A stretch of 64,000 nucleotides of DNA from Cristatella mucedo (GCA_009760855.2 WPIO01000036.1:920001-984000); one strand, 5' to 3'; positions 1 to 11,709 are shown, numbered from the stretch's first letter. The notes: generated by a model from the sequence alone, not told the origin. Numbers and translations are program-made.

Positions 1-455
1 GTAAAAATTATGCGTCTCCGCCTGTAACTCCACAAAACCGTAAAGACTATGTTGTGATATGCGGGAGAAAGTTCTACACCGCACTGAAAACCAAGACGGC
101 TTTCGGTTCACCTTCGGTAGCAAACGGCTTCATCTAACGCAACAAAGAGAACGCGATAATCATGTATGGATGTAGCCGTATGCACGGATGTAGCCGGTCA
201 GGGCGGCTGAAAAAGATGCGCCACAACTGGCAGCTGAAGAATAGATGTCATGGCTTGAAAATTGTGCGTGCGAGTTCCACATTCTAGGACCAGCAGAGCA
301 AAAGCTGTTGCCAAAGGCCTTTAACAGTAGGAATATAACACCTTATGAATTGTTCATTGAGGACCTAACGGCAAGAAAAGGCTGGAGCTGGTGCAGCATT
401 TCAGCTACATGTGAAGGAGCCAAAGCAGTGCGAGGGCCTTGTGGGTCAGAACTTC
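1..455 (-). mobile_element. LINE-B, 3' end (cut by window edge)
   Basis: Matches by eye the other LINE-B copies (9662-9935, 55249-56530). Reading on the minus strand from high to low coordinate there is the reverse-transcriptase C-terminal region, then the 3' UTR, running off the window start just before the (TTACA)n tail. The stretch near 430 corresponds to the conserved 'SLHGLAP'-type motif of L2-like RT C-termini. No open frame is preserved, so it is a dead copy. Confidence 0.7.
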
Positions 456-465
456 AAATTAGACG

Positions 466-562
466 GTCAAGGTCGCAGGCTAGAGCGCCGTGGCACATGG
501 GAAGCGCCTGAAAAAAGATTAAGTTCTCTTAGGGCGCTATATGCAAATCAATGATTTATTTC
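466..562 (+). mobile_element. SINE-A, 3' half
   Basis: Contains the end of the tRNA-like head and the shared 3' stem-loop (GCGCCT...AGATTAAGTTCTCT...GGGCGCTAT), followed by an AAATCAATGATTTAT-like tail. The 5' tRNA-like part is decayed or missing. It abuts the LINE-B fragment on its left. Confidence 0.65.
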
Positions 563-741
563 CTTATTATTTAGTCAGTATGACAATTTTCGTACTCCGA
601 CGCACATTTTCAGAGCGAAAGCGGCACCAGCCGAGAGTGAGCAGTGCAATCGGAGGCGCGATGAAGCGTGGAAAAATCTTTTACCGTCTATTGCTGTACA
701 TTAGGACGTTCCTGCCGTTTCTAAAGCTGCGTTAGTGACTA

Positions 742-836
742 GCAATAATAATAATAAATATAATAATACACTTTATATAGCACCCTCGGAGAACTCAATC
801 TCTTTCTAGGCGCTTTACATGTGCTGCAAAGGATTA
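742..836 (-). mobile_element. L2-A 3' tail fragment
   Basis: (AAT)n followed by the reverse complement of the L2-A terminal stem-loop (CCTCGGAGAACTCAATCTC...AGGCGCTTTACAT...TGCTGCAAAGG). It is severely 5'-truncated, the usual outcome of target-primed reverse transcription. Confidence 0.75.
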
Positions 837-842
837 CGCCGC

Positions 843-1500
843 AACAGCTGAATCCTATTTTGATCAATTATACCCGCCATTGTTAGCATGCCTGACATAG
901 CCTCTGTATGAGTACTTATTTGCTCTAGTTTTCTATTGCTGTGTTTCTCGCTGCTGATGTGTTTCTATTGAGGCTACCAGACGCGACTTAAATCCGAAGT
1001 AGCATCGGCAGCACTAGTTTAGTTTGCACTGTCACAGTTGTCTGTTTCTCCAAATGCTCTGCAATTTTGCCTCTGCATCGATATTTCCTCGCCATTTTGG
1101 AATGCATCAGGCTGACATCATTGAGCAATCTTAACTTATGAAAAGGCTGCTCATACAAATACACGACCCGTTCGACGTCACATCTGCTTCTTTGTATTCA
1201 GTACCTATTGCTGGCTGAGATTGGAGCATTGGACAGGTCACTTGATTTTACTCCTGCGTTCCGCAACGCCTGATTTGGCTAAGGACAAAGCAGTGCAGAT
1301 CAAGCACGATAGAACATAAATTAGCCGTGGCTGTTAGGCATACATTACTTATCTTACCTGCAACGGCCACAGTGTTACATGTATATCACCTAGTAGACCT
1401 TCGGGTGACATCATAGATCCAGGAGATCCTGTTGTCAGTGAGAGCAGAGCTCTTTTTCCCTACGAAACGAGCACAGCCAACGCCCGCATTTTATTAAACG
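843..1500. other. unassigned intergenic stretch
   Basis: No exon, repeat-family match or RNA gene seen. Composition is ordinary for the window. Confidence 0.4.
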
Positions 1501-1521
1501 GACGAATGAACGTGCACGGCT

Positions 1522-1640
1522 ACATATATATATGTGTGTGTGTGTGTGCATGTGTGTGTTTGTGTGTGATATATATATATATATATATATACATATATAT
1601 GTGTGTGTGTGTGTGTGTGTGTATGTATATATACATATGC
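1522..1640. repeat. compound (TA)n/(TG)n microsatellite
   Basis: Alternating blocks of TATATA and TGTGTG, several cycles. A shorter (CT)n tract follows at about 1741-1763. Open frames read here are only Cys-Val/Ile-Tyr dipeptide artefacts. Confidence 0.95.
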
Positions 1641-1789
1641 ACATTATCTATATACAGACACATCTTTATGAACCAGCATGTATACATATTTCTCGTCTCT
1701 ATTTACCTGTCTGTACCTAATACCTATATCCCCTTCCTGCTTTCTCTCTCTCTCTCTCTCGTTCTCTTTTTCTGTCAGTCATCCTAAAG

Positions 1790-3625
1790 ATATCTCACCA
1801 TCATTGCTGCATGAATAATGCTACGAACATCCGAATCTAGTCAATCGACCACGATCTTGGTCTTCAGCCTATCCAGGCCCCACCTTAGATACCGCCGTAG
1901 CGTTGCTGTTGCAGCTGAAGAGAGCCAATTGACATGCATGATCAGCCGATGCCACTCGCTATCGCACCGATATACCGAGTGGATAGCACAGTCCCCACGG
2001 TCTTACGGCAGCAGCAGCCATTTCTGTCGGTCCTGGGTCGATAATCGGCACATCGTTACAGTGAACTGTATCTTACAACTTCTATTGTCGCAGAAGACTT
2101 AAAAGAAGAAAAAGCACATTTCTGCCAAGCTTTGGCGCTAGCAGAGCATCTCTCGGTTTGGATTCGTGCAATTCATTGCCAGAGTAGAATGGAAGGTTAT
2201 AGCTGAACGCACCGAGCGGCGCCTGATCCATGCTGCTCGCTTCGCATGCTTCGCCGATCATAATTTTTCTCGAAGCTGGTAAACTGTTCTGGCTGTCCAG
2301 TTATGACGTAGGCAGTCGGGAAATCGAGTAGTCTTTAAAGACTGAGTCCCTAGTGGCTACGCCAGCCTCAGCCTTGGCACTCCGAGCACTCTTCCTTTAA
2401 AAGCACCGTGAGGCCATACGACCGACTATGTAACAGTGGTGGCACTTTCAAGTGAACTTTTTTGTCTGCTGCTCCCTTGAGCAGCCGCTTTGCTGGCATT
2501 CCTTGCCTCACTCGAGGCCGCACGAGCCATTTCTTCACGTGCTATTCAAGGGAAAGCCTTATGTTTCCGCCTCATACGCTCATGCAAAATCCTGCTCTGC
2601 GATAAGACCATATTCAAGTAGCGAATCTTTCGTTCTTTGAGGACCGTTATAAGAGGCAGATAAGACTTCTGTTAGCATTAGGCTTTCGGAAAGCTATCTG
2701 TTCTTCCCGGTTGTGCTGTCTTATGCAGCATGCTGATGGTTTACAATTATTTAAATTTTAACTTCGCTTTTGAGTAATGCATTGATTCGCCTCTGGTCAT
2801 TCGAAACGATGCAAACTGCTGATGCAGGATCAGCTGATTTTTCAGACTTTACCCGGGGTTCCTCCAGATTCAGCCATGCATTGGAAGTGGTTGCCGTTGC
2901 TCCGATACCGATGCTGATTTGTAGCGAGTCTGCGACAGCCGTGACAATGAGAAAAAAAGCCTTCGCTCTGCGATGGCCGCCAAACTTGAGCTTTGGCTAA
3001 TCGTTCTCTTCTTCACATTTTTTCTCTCCAGTCACTCTTTCCAACAAGGTGTGACACTGATTTGCCGTTTCCCGTCACCGTTTACTGCACCCCAACGTTC
3101 AATCGCTAGGAAGTAGAACTTCGCTATGGTACGCCACAGCTACCAGCTCTCACCCGTGAACTCTTCCATGCGAACGAAGCCAGTGATATCTAGGCCCGTT
3201 GCCTTCGCAGGCAGCACTGACTAGCATGCTCTCACTAGTTAATGGTTAGGCGATCAACAGCTTTAGCTGTGCAGCGTCAACAAAAGGTCAACAATCGAGA
3301 GAAGGACGATGAATGAGCGTAAAACAGATTCAATAGACGCAAGCACTAAATAAAACCATCGGCTGAGCCAGCCTCCTGCAGCAGAAGAAGCGTGGAGTTG
3401 CCCCTGGATTCTTCTGGAATATGTGTTCCAAACGAGGGTAGCCGATGCAGCTGGGGAAGAGTTCAATTGACCTTTCGCGAGACTCGGCGTCTAGCCAGTC
3501 AGCGGTCGGTAGTCTACTGCTCCGAAAACGACTCCTTGTCCCCGTCGTGCTGCGACGCACTGCAGGCTTGAGTGAGGAGCGATTGGATGATGCAGTTTGG
3601 AACGCAGACTGCGAAACGGATCTGA
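1790..3625. other. unassigned intergenic / possible NQO intron sequence
   Basis: No recognisable exon on either strand and no clear family repeat. If the NQO-like gene continues to the left it lies inside an intron of that gene. Confidence 0.35.
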
Positions 3626-3630
3626 CCAAC

Positions 3631-3768
3631 AAGAACAGCAGCGGTTAAGGTGCTCGTCCCCGACCAAAGGTCAAGGCTGAGGTCGTGGGCTCAATCCCGG
3701 AGGCATATGTGAAGCACCAGAATAGAGATTAAGTTCTCTTTGGGCGCTATGCAAATTAATTATATACA
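3631..3768 (+). mobile_element. SINE-A
   Basis: Nearly full-length. The tRNA-like head (GCGGTTAAGGTGCTCG..., B-box-like GGGCTCAATCCC) leads to GCATATGTGAAGC, then the stem-loop AGAGATTAAGTTCTCT and an AATTAATTATATA tail. Confidence 0.8.
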
Positions 3769-4250
3769 ACATCCGTGCTTTCATCTGGAGTAGTAGCGAG
3801 ACTTACGACATCAGAGCCAAGCCATCCGACCTCCGACGACGACTCCATCTAACCTCTTGTGAGTCCATAAGACCGCTAGCAAATCCATCTGACCTCCGAC
3901 GGGCCCGTCCGATCTCCCAGCGAGTATCTTTGACCTCCGTTAACCAAGTGTGCACTGCCTCGCGAGTCTCCATGCATAAAAGTTTGCTATTGCTCGCCTT
4001 CTTTTTAGCCAATTCATAACTTTTTTGGAAAATGGTCTTCCTAAAGACAAGGATTCGAAAGGTACACGAGATGGCTGTATGATGATGAAGATATCACTAT
4101 TACTGCACTAAGCATCCCTTGTATAATACATCTCCGTTCTTGCCACCCTTCGAAAGCACGTGCATAGCTCATTAAACATCGTGCATCAGAGCAACACAAG
4201 ATTACATTCGCCTTTAAGCTATGCTCGCCAACATCAGCTACTATGCTCAC

Positions 4251-4495
4251 CTGCATCATCCCGCCGCTAAACCACTTGCCATATTCAAAGGCAAAGCCAC
4301 TGACCAAGACTCTGTCAAACCAGCCCTTTAATATAGCCGGTACAGACATCCAGTAAATAGGAAATTGAAAAATAACGAGATCCGCTCGTCGTAGCTTTTC
4401 CATCTCTGCCAAAATATCCGGCGCCGTTCGGTTTTGCTCGAATGCCACCGCCTTTTCTTTATCCAAAGAGAAGTAGCTAGGATTTTGAAGTTCAC
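4251..4495 (-). CDS. NQO: NQO1/NQO2-like quinone reductase, second coding exon seen
   Basis: 245-nt exon encoding residues 77-157 of an NAD(P)H:quinone oxidoreductase-type flavoprotein, a flavodoxin-fold FAD enzyme that reduces quinones by two electrons in the cytosol. What is visible: ELQNPSYF, a helix with DILAEMEKLRRADLVIFQFP, then the family hallmark YWMSVPAILKGWFDRVL and FAFEYGKWF; vertebrate NQO1/NQO2 have closely similar blocks. The acceptor is TTGATAG|GTGAAC and the donor CAG|GTGAGC. The exon begins in phase 1 and joins the exon at 7365-7590 in frame (split Gly codon), and it ends on a codon boundary. The following exon, expected to begin near 'GKKALLSVTTGG' by homology, was not found at lower coordinates, so it probably lies outside the window. 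An adjacent open frame continues on both sides but is intronic. Confidence 0.9.
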
Positions 4496-4899
4496 CTATC
4501 AACGTCAAAAATAGTAAACAATTTAACATTTTTTTTAAATACACAAATTTAAGCCAAACCAAAATGATTCGGAGTAGAACGGAGACAGGAATTACTGACT
4601 TTAAATGGTAGGAAAAGCATATAACTGACTTTAGAAGTTAGTATGTTTCTCAAAAATTGCTGTAACGTCTATTTTAATAATACTGTGAAGCTAAGGGCTA
4701 TTCAAAAAAGTCACCCGTGAGTCCATTAAAATCCCACATATACTGAATAGCACACACACAAGCGGCGTGTAACAGTGACGGGTAATCTTTTTGGTGGCGG
4801 TTCCTATGAGACCAATTTATTAGAACCGAGATTTTGCACATATTATACAACCTTTTTGCAATGATCGACGGAAGTATTTTGCTTTGCTGGCCTTAATTG

Positions 4900-5445
4900 C
4901 TGCTTTCAGACTTGAGATTGGAGCTGATTTTTTCAGCTGGCGAGGTCATTTTGGCAGAGGATACCGTGAATCCAGGTGGTATTGTAGTTAGAGCCTATTT
5001 CGAGATGTGGCTTTCCTGTGTCTGAGTAGCACTAGGTTTTCCCAGAGTTAGCAAGTTGGTTTTGTCTTGCCATTTAATTTCAGTTTGATTACTGCCATTC
5101 AAGTGGAAATGCAAGCAATTCAGGCCGTTAGGTGGCTCCGAGAGTTTGAGGTGCCGGATGGCACGGCACGGATCAAAGCAGACAGCACAAGCCTGTCGCT
5201 CCTTGTCTAATTAAATTAAAGGCCAGATTGTGCTTGGTGATTGAATCGCAGAAAGAGTTTAGTATAAACTGCGAAACAGAGTAGATATAAAAGCGGATCT
5301 TCGGGCAACCCAGTTTGTGAGGCTCACTGGATGATCGTCCACATAAATCTACTCTGACATATCTCGTTCGGATAGGACCTAAACCATGCCTATACAGTAC
5401 TTGTGATGCTTAGGCGAGACGACATGCGCTCAAGGATTTGGCGAT
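4900..5445 (-). mobile_element. old L2-A copy, RT region (left part)
   Basis: Diverged match to the RT region of the 21129-23835 element: stretches equivalent to CACTAGGTTTGCCC...AGTAAGTTAGTTTT and GATTGTGCTTGG are recognisable. It is interrupted by SINE-B at 5446-5622 and resumes at 5628. Many stops and indels. Confidence 0.7.
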
Positions 5446-5622
5446 AAAAATGCTAGCTGATTTAACACCCTTTTTGTATAGTGACAGAAGAGCCTTTACG
5501 GCTATCAAAACCGCTTGCAGTGGCAACAAGGGATCGCCCACCCCAGAATTTGAACCCAGCGACTTCGGGACCGATGTCATTAAGAACAACCGCCTCACCT
5601 AATTAGCCATCCGGGCTCAGCA
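5446..5622 (-). mobile_element. SINE-B inserted in L2-A
   Basis: Reverse-complement SINE-B: tail (GCTAGCTGATTTAACA...), the GACAGAAGAGCCTTTACGGCTATC block, then the tRNA-like head with a degenerate B box (TTTGAACCC). L2-A sequence continues on both sides. Confidence 0.85.
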
Positions 5623-5627
5623 AAGCA

Positions 5628-5705
5628 CGGCAATCAATTGCATTGACAGTTTCGGAGAGATCCAGCAGAAATATTGGAGACTCTACCTAAGTTAGCATTT
5701 CTGAA
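5628..5705 (-). mobile_element. old L2-A copy, RT region (right part)
   Basis: Continues the L2-A match broken by SINE-B; it corresponds to the ATCGATGGTATCAAAAGC...GAGACACTCTACC stretch of the best copy. Confidence 0.65.
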
Positions 5706-5714
5706 AATAAAAAT

Positions 5715-6125
5715 AAAATTAATGCATTTGCCTAACGCCCTCAGAGAACTTGATCTCTTTCTAGGCACTATACATATGCCGCAAAGGAAACATGGTCGAA
5801 TGGATAGTGGTAGCATGCTGAATGACAACAAGCAAACAATGGTTAGAGGTAAAATGCACAGGGTCAGCATCTAAATGCGGCTACTTAGTGGCAGCATGCA
5901 CAGTGTTAAGCGCGCTTAAGCACGTAAAGGATGATTCACATTGACCCACTAAATGCTTGATCAAAATATATGCGTTTAGTTTCTTTGTAAATAGTGCCAA
6001 GTCAAGGGATGCAGTGACGCCAGTCGGAAGTGAGATCCAGGCTTTGGGACCATTCCTGCATAGATCTTCCAGCAAGGCATACCCTGGAGCGATGAGCTCC
6101 AATGATTTACTGTAAATTACTAGCC
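5715..6125 (-). mobile_element. L2-A 3' end
   Basis: Stem-loop (CGCCCTCAGAGAACTTGATCTC...), the 3' UTR with the GGTCAGCAT...GTGGCAGCATGCACAGTGTTA block, then the end of the RT C-terminal region (GACCCACTAAATGC...). It is truncated at about 6125. Confidence 0.8.
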
Positions 6126-6194
6126 TGTTTTGAAGTAAGAATTAAAGTAATCTGCCATTGCCTCCTTCCATTGTCTTCGAGTGGGATGGCAATA

Positions 6195-6990
6195 TAATAA
6201 TTATAATAATAACAACTTGATAAAGCCTCCTAAAAATAATTGTTATTAAAATAACACACTTGATAAAGCACCCTCAGATAACTCGATCTCTCTCTAGGTG
6301 CTTTGAAAACAATCTGAAAAAGGCCTACATTTTAACAATTGTATGTAGCTAAAAGTACGCTGACTTGATTGTGGATCTGATTTGGTCGTCTAGTGAAATG
6401 TCTTTTTGGAACATGGCACCCAGATTTCAAGTTGATTCAACAGGAGATATGCGGGCAGAGCCAATTTTGAGCGTCAGTCTTTCCAATTTCTGAATCACAC
6501 TGGGCTTGCCCATGACTAGTAAGTTAGTTTTTATCATCGTTTAGTTTTAGAAAATTTGCTACCATCTATGTGTGGATGTCATCAATGCATGCAGCAAGGG
6601 AGTTGAGAAAATTCGACGTGCTGGAGGGCTGGGAGGGATCGAGGCAAAGGCACAACTAAGTGCCATCTCCATACAGGTGAAAGCCTTGATTGTGCTTGGC
6701 AATCACATCAGCACGAGGAAGAGTATAAACCGTGAAAAGAACCGGACCAAACCCGAGCACTGAGGTACTCCATCTTCGGATGATCTTTTTCATTCACATC
6801 AATACTCAGGAGACTCTCACTGAGATAGGACCTGAACTATTGCAATGCAGTGCCAGTAATTTCCAGGCGAAATGAGAGGCGTTCAACAAGGACTCGGTGA
6901 TCGATAGTGTCAAAAGGTGCCAAAAGATCGTGCAAAACAAGCAGCGATACTCTTCCCAAGTCTGAATTCCCTAAGTACGTAGGGCTAGTG
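6195..6990 (-). mobile_element. L2-A copy with internal deletion
   Basis: Starts with AAT-rich tails and the terminal stem-loop (6245-6310), then jumps directly to RT sequence equivalent to 21905-22560 of the best copy, so the 3' UTR and C-terminal third are missing. The RT part retains the region around the YADD motif (the TATACAGGTGAAAG equivalent) with substitutions. Confidence 0.75.
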
Positions 6991-7364
6991 GAAAGAGTTT
7001 ACTTAAGTTATCTCTGTCTATTTATTGTCAACTCATTTGCACCATCATATTACCGTTAAAAGTTGTACTACACAAGCATCTTTGAACGAGGCTGGTACAT
7101 AACCTACGGTTAATGACTGACTGGCTGCGTTAGTTATGTAGTGCACCTCAGAAGGAGAACCGTAGGTAAGCGGCTCAAGATTGCCTATTGCCTTCTTAGA
7201 CTGCTGGGAAGTATAAAGTTGCGATCAAAACGGCAGTGATGTGCTCCCTTCCTAGCTCACGCAAAGTGCCCAAAAAGAGGTATAGTTATCCTAGGGCCCA
7301 TGCAAATATTCTCATTATTAATACCCAGTCTGAGTGATGTATTCAGCTCTGCAAAGCTCAGTAC

Positions 7365-7590
7365 CTGTAACATCATGCCTGTCAGAGACTGGGTTGAACT
7401 TCATAGCATACAAGTCGGAAATTTCGACGACGTATCCCTCCGACTTGAGCACTTGCTCTGCAGCGTCCTTTAGTGCTCCAGTGAATGACTTTGGCTCCGG
7501 ATGAGCATACACGATCAGCGCCACTTTGGGCTTGTGCACGGCGCCCGTCTCTGATGCTGCGATCGACTTCTCTGCCATCTGCGGTGACAT
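7365..7590 (-). CDS. NQO: NQO1/NQO2-like quinone reductase, first coding exon
   Basis: Encodes residues 1-75 plus one base. It is a flavodoxin-like Rossmann start: beta strand KVALIVYAHPEPKSF (residues 22-36), where HPEPKSF corresponds to the FAD-phosphate-binding loop of the NQO family, then a helix TGALKDAAEQVL, then VVEISDLYAMKFNPVSDRHDVTG, which matches the vertebrate NQO 'SDLYAMNFNP...DITG' block. The donor is ACAG|GTACTG, phase 1, the same place relative to the protein where vertebrate NQO genes are split. ATG at 7590 is the first start after an in-frame TGA twelve bases upstream; ATG at 7578 (CAGATGG) is a good alternative and may follow a splice acceptor (CACCGCAG). It differs from vertebrate NQO1 in a longer N-terminus. 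Confidence 0.9.
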
Positions 7591-7639
7591 GCAAATGCGT
7601 CAGCATTCAGCAATAAATCCGAGAAAAAATGGCGACGGC

Positions 7640-8700
7640 TGCATTTTTACGCGGTAAACTCCAATTCTGAGAGCCTGCACCCGTATGGAAGCATGGCGAT
7701 ATCGCTCCGCATGCAAGGAAATAGCCTCTCGTTCTTCGGGCTCGGTGGTCGCGCTCGGCTCGAACTAGCTGGCAGAACGCGAATACGGGCTCCCACCTCA
7801 GGCTTGTGCGCACCCGTCAGCTGTCTTCCAATGGCGACCGTCCCACGTCTGTCTGCCGAGCTCAGGACCGATTGCAACGACACCTCGCGGTTTGCGGTCG
7901 CCCAATGACCTGACCTTGTAAGGAGCTACGAGAGGGCAGGTAGGTAGCTCAGCGGCTTGTTTGTCTCACGTTGTCCAAGGGTCCGCCCACCCAAGCGGAC
8001 CTCACTGCGGCGCAGGCGCGTTCGAGCGAGCCCGAACAAAAGAGCGACCTCCACTTCAGTGCGAGCCGGCGTGTCGGCAGCAGCGGCATGCTCGATCAGC
8101 CAGCTTGCGACTGCCGAAACACTACTTGTGGCTCCTGAATTATGACGTCTTACAACCGGCTACGCAATAGTCCACTGTTAGGCGGCATAGACGCCGAGGT
8201 CGTGCGCTAGGTCAGCCTGTCGAGCATTAAGAAGCAGTCTGTTTTCGCTGATTTAACAGCCTCTTTTGAATGGCAGCCGATGAGCCTTGACGACTATCGC
8301 CGCCGCTTGCAGTTGGCAATACAGGATCGTGCACAGTAAGATTCGAGCCCGCGAACTCGAGGGCGAGAAGAGCGAGAGCCTTGGCTCCTGGACTGCCTCG
8401 GGTGCAGCGCGAAAGGAGCGGCACCCGGGGTTTTTCGCCGGTGGGCGCTTCGGCGGCGCTCCGGGCGCCGTGCTGTCGTACGCCGTGACGGAGCGCCGCA
8501 AGTCTGCAGCGCTCCGTCGCTCGCTAAGTAAGGCCTGCCTGCGCTATGGATATGCACTTGCTGCATTGCTAAGGCGGCGAGCTCTTTGTTCCTACCAGGT
8601 CCCGCCGCTGTCGCCGTCCCATCGGCATCGGCGCTGCGCCTTCGCGTCGCTAGCCGCGCTCCGCCGGTTCAAGGGGATTCAGCAGTATTCGTCGCGCGTC
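7640..8700. promoter_or_regulatory. GC-rich island upstream of the NQO-like gene
   Basis: CpG-rich sequence immediately 5' of the minus-strand NQO exon, a likely location for its promoter or a 5' non-coding exon. Open frames on both strands here are short and mutually overlapping, which is expected of GC-rich DNA. No TATA box is evident. A decayed SINE-B lies inside. Confidence 0.35.
8246..8360 (-). mobile_element. SINE-B, decayed
   Basis: Reverse-complement tail (GCTGATTTAACAGCCTCTTTTG) and GACTATCGCCGCCGCTTGCAG body followed by a B-box remnant (GATTCGAGCCC). The 5' head is missing. Confidence 0.65.
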
Positions 8701-8992
8701 GGCAAAGACCGGCACTGCTAGCAGCCTTTTGCACAAATAATAATTACATTTAAATTTACATGAAAATTTTACAAATACGCCACTTACCGTATAAAATAGG
8801 AGCGGCTTATCGATTAGCTTTTCTATCGTGCATTTCGCTTGCCCTTCGAGCCATTCGAGCAATTTCCTGCGTATGCGCGAGCATTGGGGAGCTGTAATAC
8901 ACCGTGCGGCTCGCGACTTACTTTTAGTCAGCGAAGTGGCCCGCAGTTTAAATCCAGCACGCCTTAAACAGAAGAAACTTTAGTGTTCAGGT

Positions 8993-9193
8993 TTAACTCG
9001 CACCTATGCCATCCTTATAATTAGCACTGTCATTTTCAAATAATGGCGAATTCTTCGATGTGTATTCGCAATGCGGATCGGTGTGATGAGAGTGAATGAA
9101 TGCAAGCGTCAACTCAGACACGCCCGAGTGAATTACTTGTCGATCATAGCTTTCGTTAAATCCAGCACGTTCACCCAGGACTATGACTTGCAT
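8993..9193 (-). CDS. possible terminal exon, unknown protein
   Basis: A 66-codon open frame starts immediately after a strong acceptor-like stretch (TACTTTTGTTTCAG) and ends at a TAA. The product is hydrophilic with several His residues and matches nothing I recognise. It could be a coincidence of a pyrimidine run before an ATG, or an exon of a minus-strand gene upstream of the NQO-like gene. Confidence 0.2.
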   Translation of the reverse strand: MQVIVLGERAGFNESYDRQVIHSGVSELTLAFIHSHHTDPHCEYTSKNSPLFENDSANYKDGIGAS

Positions 9194-9661
9194 CTGAAAC
9201 AAAAGTACTCACTCTTAGAGAGTACTAGTATCGCCAGATGAAGCAGGGTGGATACAGTTTGCTCTATATGTCAACGACTACGAAAAATGAAGCTCCCAGA
9301 CGTTTGATGACGTACAGAACAAAATGTATCTATCCAAAATCTGAAATTTCCAGACTACCATTTCAAATTTCATTCCGATAAGGAAAGTATTAGCCGAGTT
9401 ATGGAATTTATAAGTCACCAACCGACCCTGGAAATGAAGCGGCATACAAATCCAAAGAATGCACCTCAAAAAGCTTCAAGCATGTATTACGATTCAACAA
9501 GGTTTGCCAAGTTGGGATACAAGTCGCATATGATGCAGACATCGGTAAATTTTTATTTTTAGATTTGTTCTTTCCGGTTTACATCCGAATTAGACTCGGT
9601 GAGCATGACCATTTTTTCTTTCTTGAGAAATTCCTCAGAATTTCCTATTCCAGTTCTATTT

Positions 9662-9935
9662 AATGTAATGTATCTCCGTCTGTAACTCAACAAAATTCAG
9701 AAAGACCGTGTGGGTGTTACGCAGGAGAGTTTTGTATAGCGCACTCACAGCCTAAGCGGCTTTCGGTACGCATTCGGTAGCCAACAGACTTCGTCTCACG
9801 CAACAAAGAGAAAGTGGGAAGCATAGAAGAGTCAGGAGAGCAGTTGATGTAGTGAGTAGCATAGAAGTAGCAGCTCAGGACCGCTGAAAAGGATGTGCCA
9901 CAGTCGGCAGTAGGAAAGTAGTTGTCGTTGCGTAT
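9662..9935 (-). mobile_element. LINE-B 3' end
   Basis: Begins TAATGTAATGTATCTCCGTC (reverse complement of the (TTACA)n tail) and runs through the 3' UTR (GCGCACTCACAGCCTAAGCGG...TTCGGTAGCCAACAGACTTCG) into the end of the RT C-terminal region. Confidence 0.85.
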
Positions 9936-10057
9936 TCTAACATGTTTGTCTTTCGAAAGTTACCCTAAACACACATTCGATTGTCGGAGGAACTCATAAA
10001 GTATTTTCTCGACATTTCCCCTTAAGGATCAGCCATCTTAACGTCTTTCTCAAGTAA

Positions 10058-10449
<392 letters not shown>

Positions 10450-10647
10450 CTTCCGACTGCACGCCAACCTCTCTCGGTTTATATTCCTGCCATTCCCCCC
10501 CCCCGCCTTTACGACATCTTAAATGACGGAATACCAAGCCAACTGTGCACAGCTGAGCACGGCACCATAACTGTCCTATAGGACACTTACCCATGTTAGC
10601 ATTTCTTTTTATTTTGTGAATATACATTATATATTATAAATATTTGA

Positions 10648-10720
10648 TATGTACTGTGCTTTCTGATCAGTCTCAGATCACAGTTTTGAACTTGAGGAAT
10701 TTGTACGAGTGGCTAGAAGT
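10648..10720 (+). repeat. inverted-repeat partner of 12806-12882
   Basis: GTACTGTGCT...TGATCAGTCTCAGATCACAG...CTTGAGG...TGGCTAGAAGTCAGG reappears in reverse complement at 12806-12882 with a few changes. It could be terminal inverted repeats of a DNA element or two copies of an uncharacterised repeat. Confidence 0.6.
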
Positions 10721-11706
10721 CAGGCAAATTTTCTTAAATTGAATGATAATAAAACTAACTTAATAATTATGAGTGAACCAAGTGTGGCTCGGAAACTGGA
10801 ATGGCTTATGCTTCAAATCAGCTCTGCCAGCATATCTCCGATTGAATCTGCACGAAGTCTAATTGTCATGTTCCAAAGTGACATTTCGTTCGACGACCAT
10901 ATCAGCCTCACAGCCAGGTCTGCCTGCCTTCAGCTACACGTCATTGCTAAAATTCGGGCTTACTTATACAGGGATAACTAATTTAAGTTGGTCCATGCAT
11001 ATGTGACATGCCGTCTTGGCTCCTGTAACTCACTGTTTGCGGGTCTACTGGCATGTGCAATCAGGCGCTTACAGCTGGTGCAAAACTATGCAGCTAGGCT
11101 TGTCTGTCGTGAGCGTCGCAGTTGCCACACCACATCACTTCTCGCCGACCTGCACTGGCCACCAGTCAAGCATTGGATCAACTTCAAGGTATTTTCGCTC
11201 ACTTTTAGGTCCCTTCATTCTTTGGCTCGAGCTTACCTATTAGATTTACTACCCCACCAGGCTATGCATGTCACCACCAGCTTTTTTGAATATAGCTGTT
11301 TACCAATACCTTGTGCAAACTTCAAATCCTTTGGAGGCCGTGTCATTATTTTGAATGCACATAAAGCATGGAATTCACTTCCGACTTGCGACACCATATC
11401 TCCCGCCTTGACCAAATTTGAAAAGAAATTAAAAACGCACCTATTTATGACAGCATTTAGTGGGTCCCTGTTATTTGATCTGTATGCGCTTATGCGTGCT
11501 GACACTGTGCACGCTGCCACTAACCACACTTGAGTGCTTACCCTGTGCATGTCATCCCTAACCATGTTATTGCTGTTATTTATCAAGCATGCTACCACTT
11601 AACATTCGATCGTGTTTACTTTGCAGCAAATGGATGGTGCCTAGAAAGAGATTGAGTTCTCTGAGAGCGCTTTATTAAGTTTATTGTTATAATAATATTA
11701 TTGATG
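10716..11706 (+). mobile_element. L2-A, 5'-truncated 3' third
   Basis: RT thumb and C-terminal region, 3' UTR, terminal stem-loop (GCGCCTAGAAAGAGATTGAGTTCTCTGAGAGCGC) and ATT-rich tail. A 181-codon open frame (10988-11533) covers LQLVQNYAARLVCRERRSC, the LLADLHWPPV block and AWNSLPT; an in-frame TAA just upstream shows it is inactive. Confidence 0.9.
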
Positions 11707-11709
11707 CGA

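Larger units (their letters stand above)
4496..7364 (-). other. intron of the NQO-like gene
   Basis: A 2.9-kb intron bounded by GTACTG at 7364 and TAG at 4496, largely made of three L2-A fragments and one SINE-B, all in the same (minus) orientation as the gene. Confidence 0.85.

Noticed and set aside
4041-4562. 173-codon continuous ORF read as one protein
   Set aside because: Only 4251-4495 matches NQO; both ends run into intron beyond clear splice sites.
8287-8721. 144-codon ORF in the GC-rich island upstream of NQO
   Set aside because: Starts within a decayed SINE-B, is Arg/Ala/Ser-rich, overlaps long frames on the other strand, and has no splice support.
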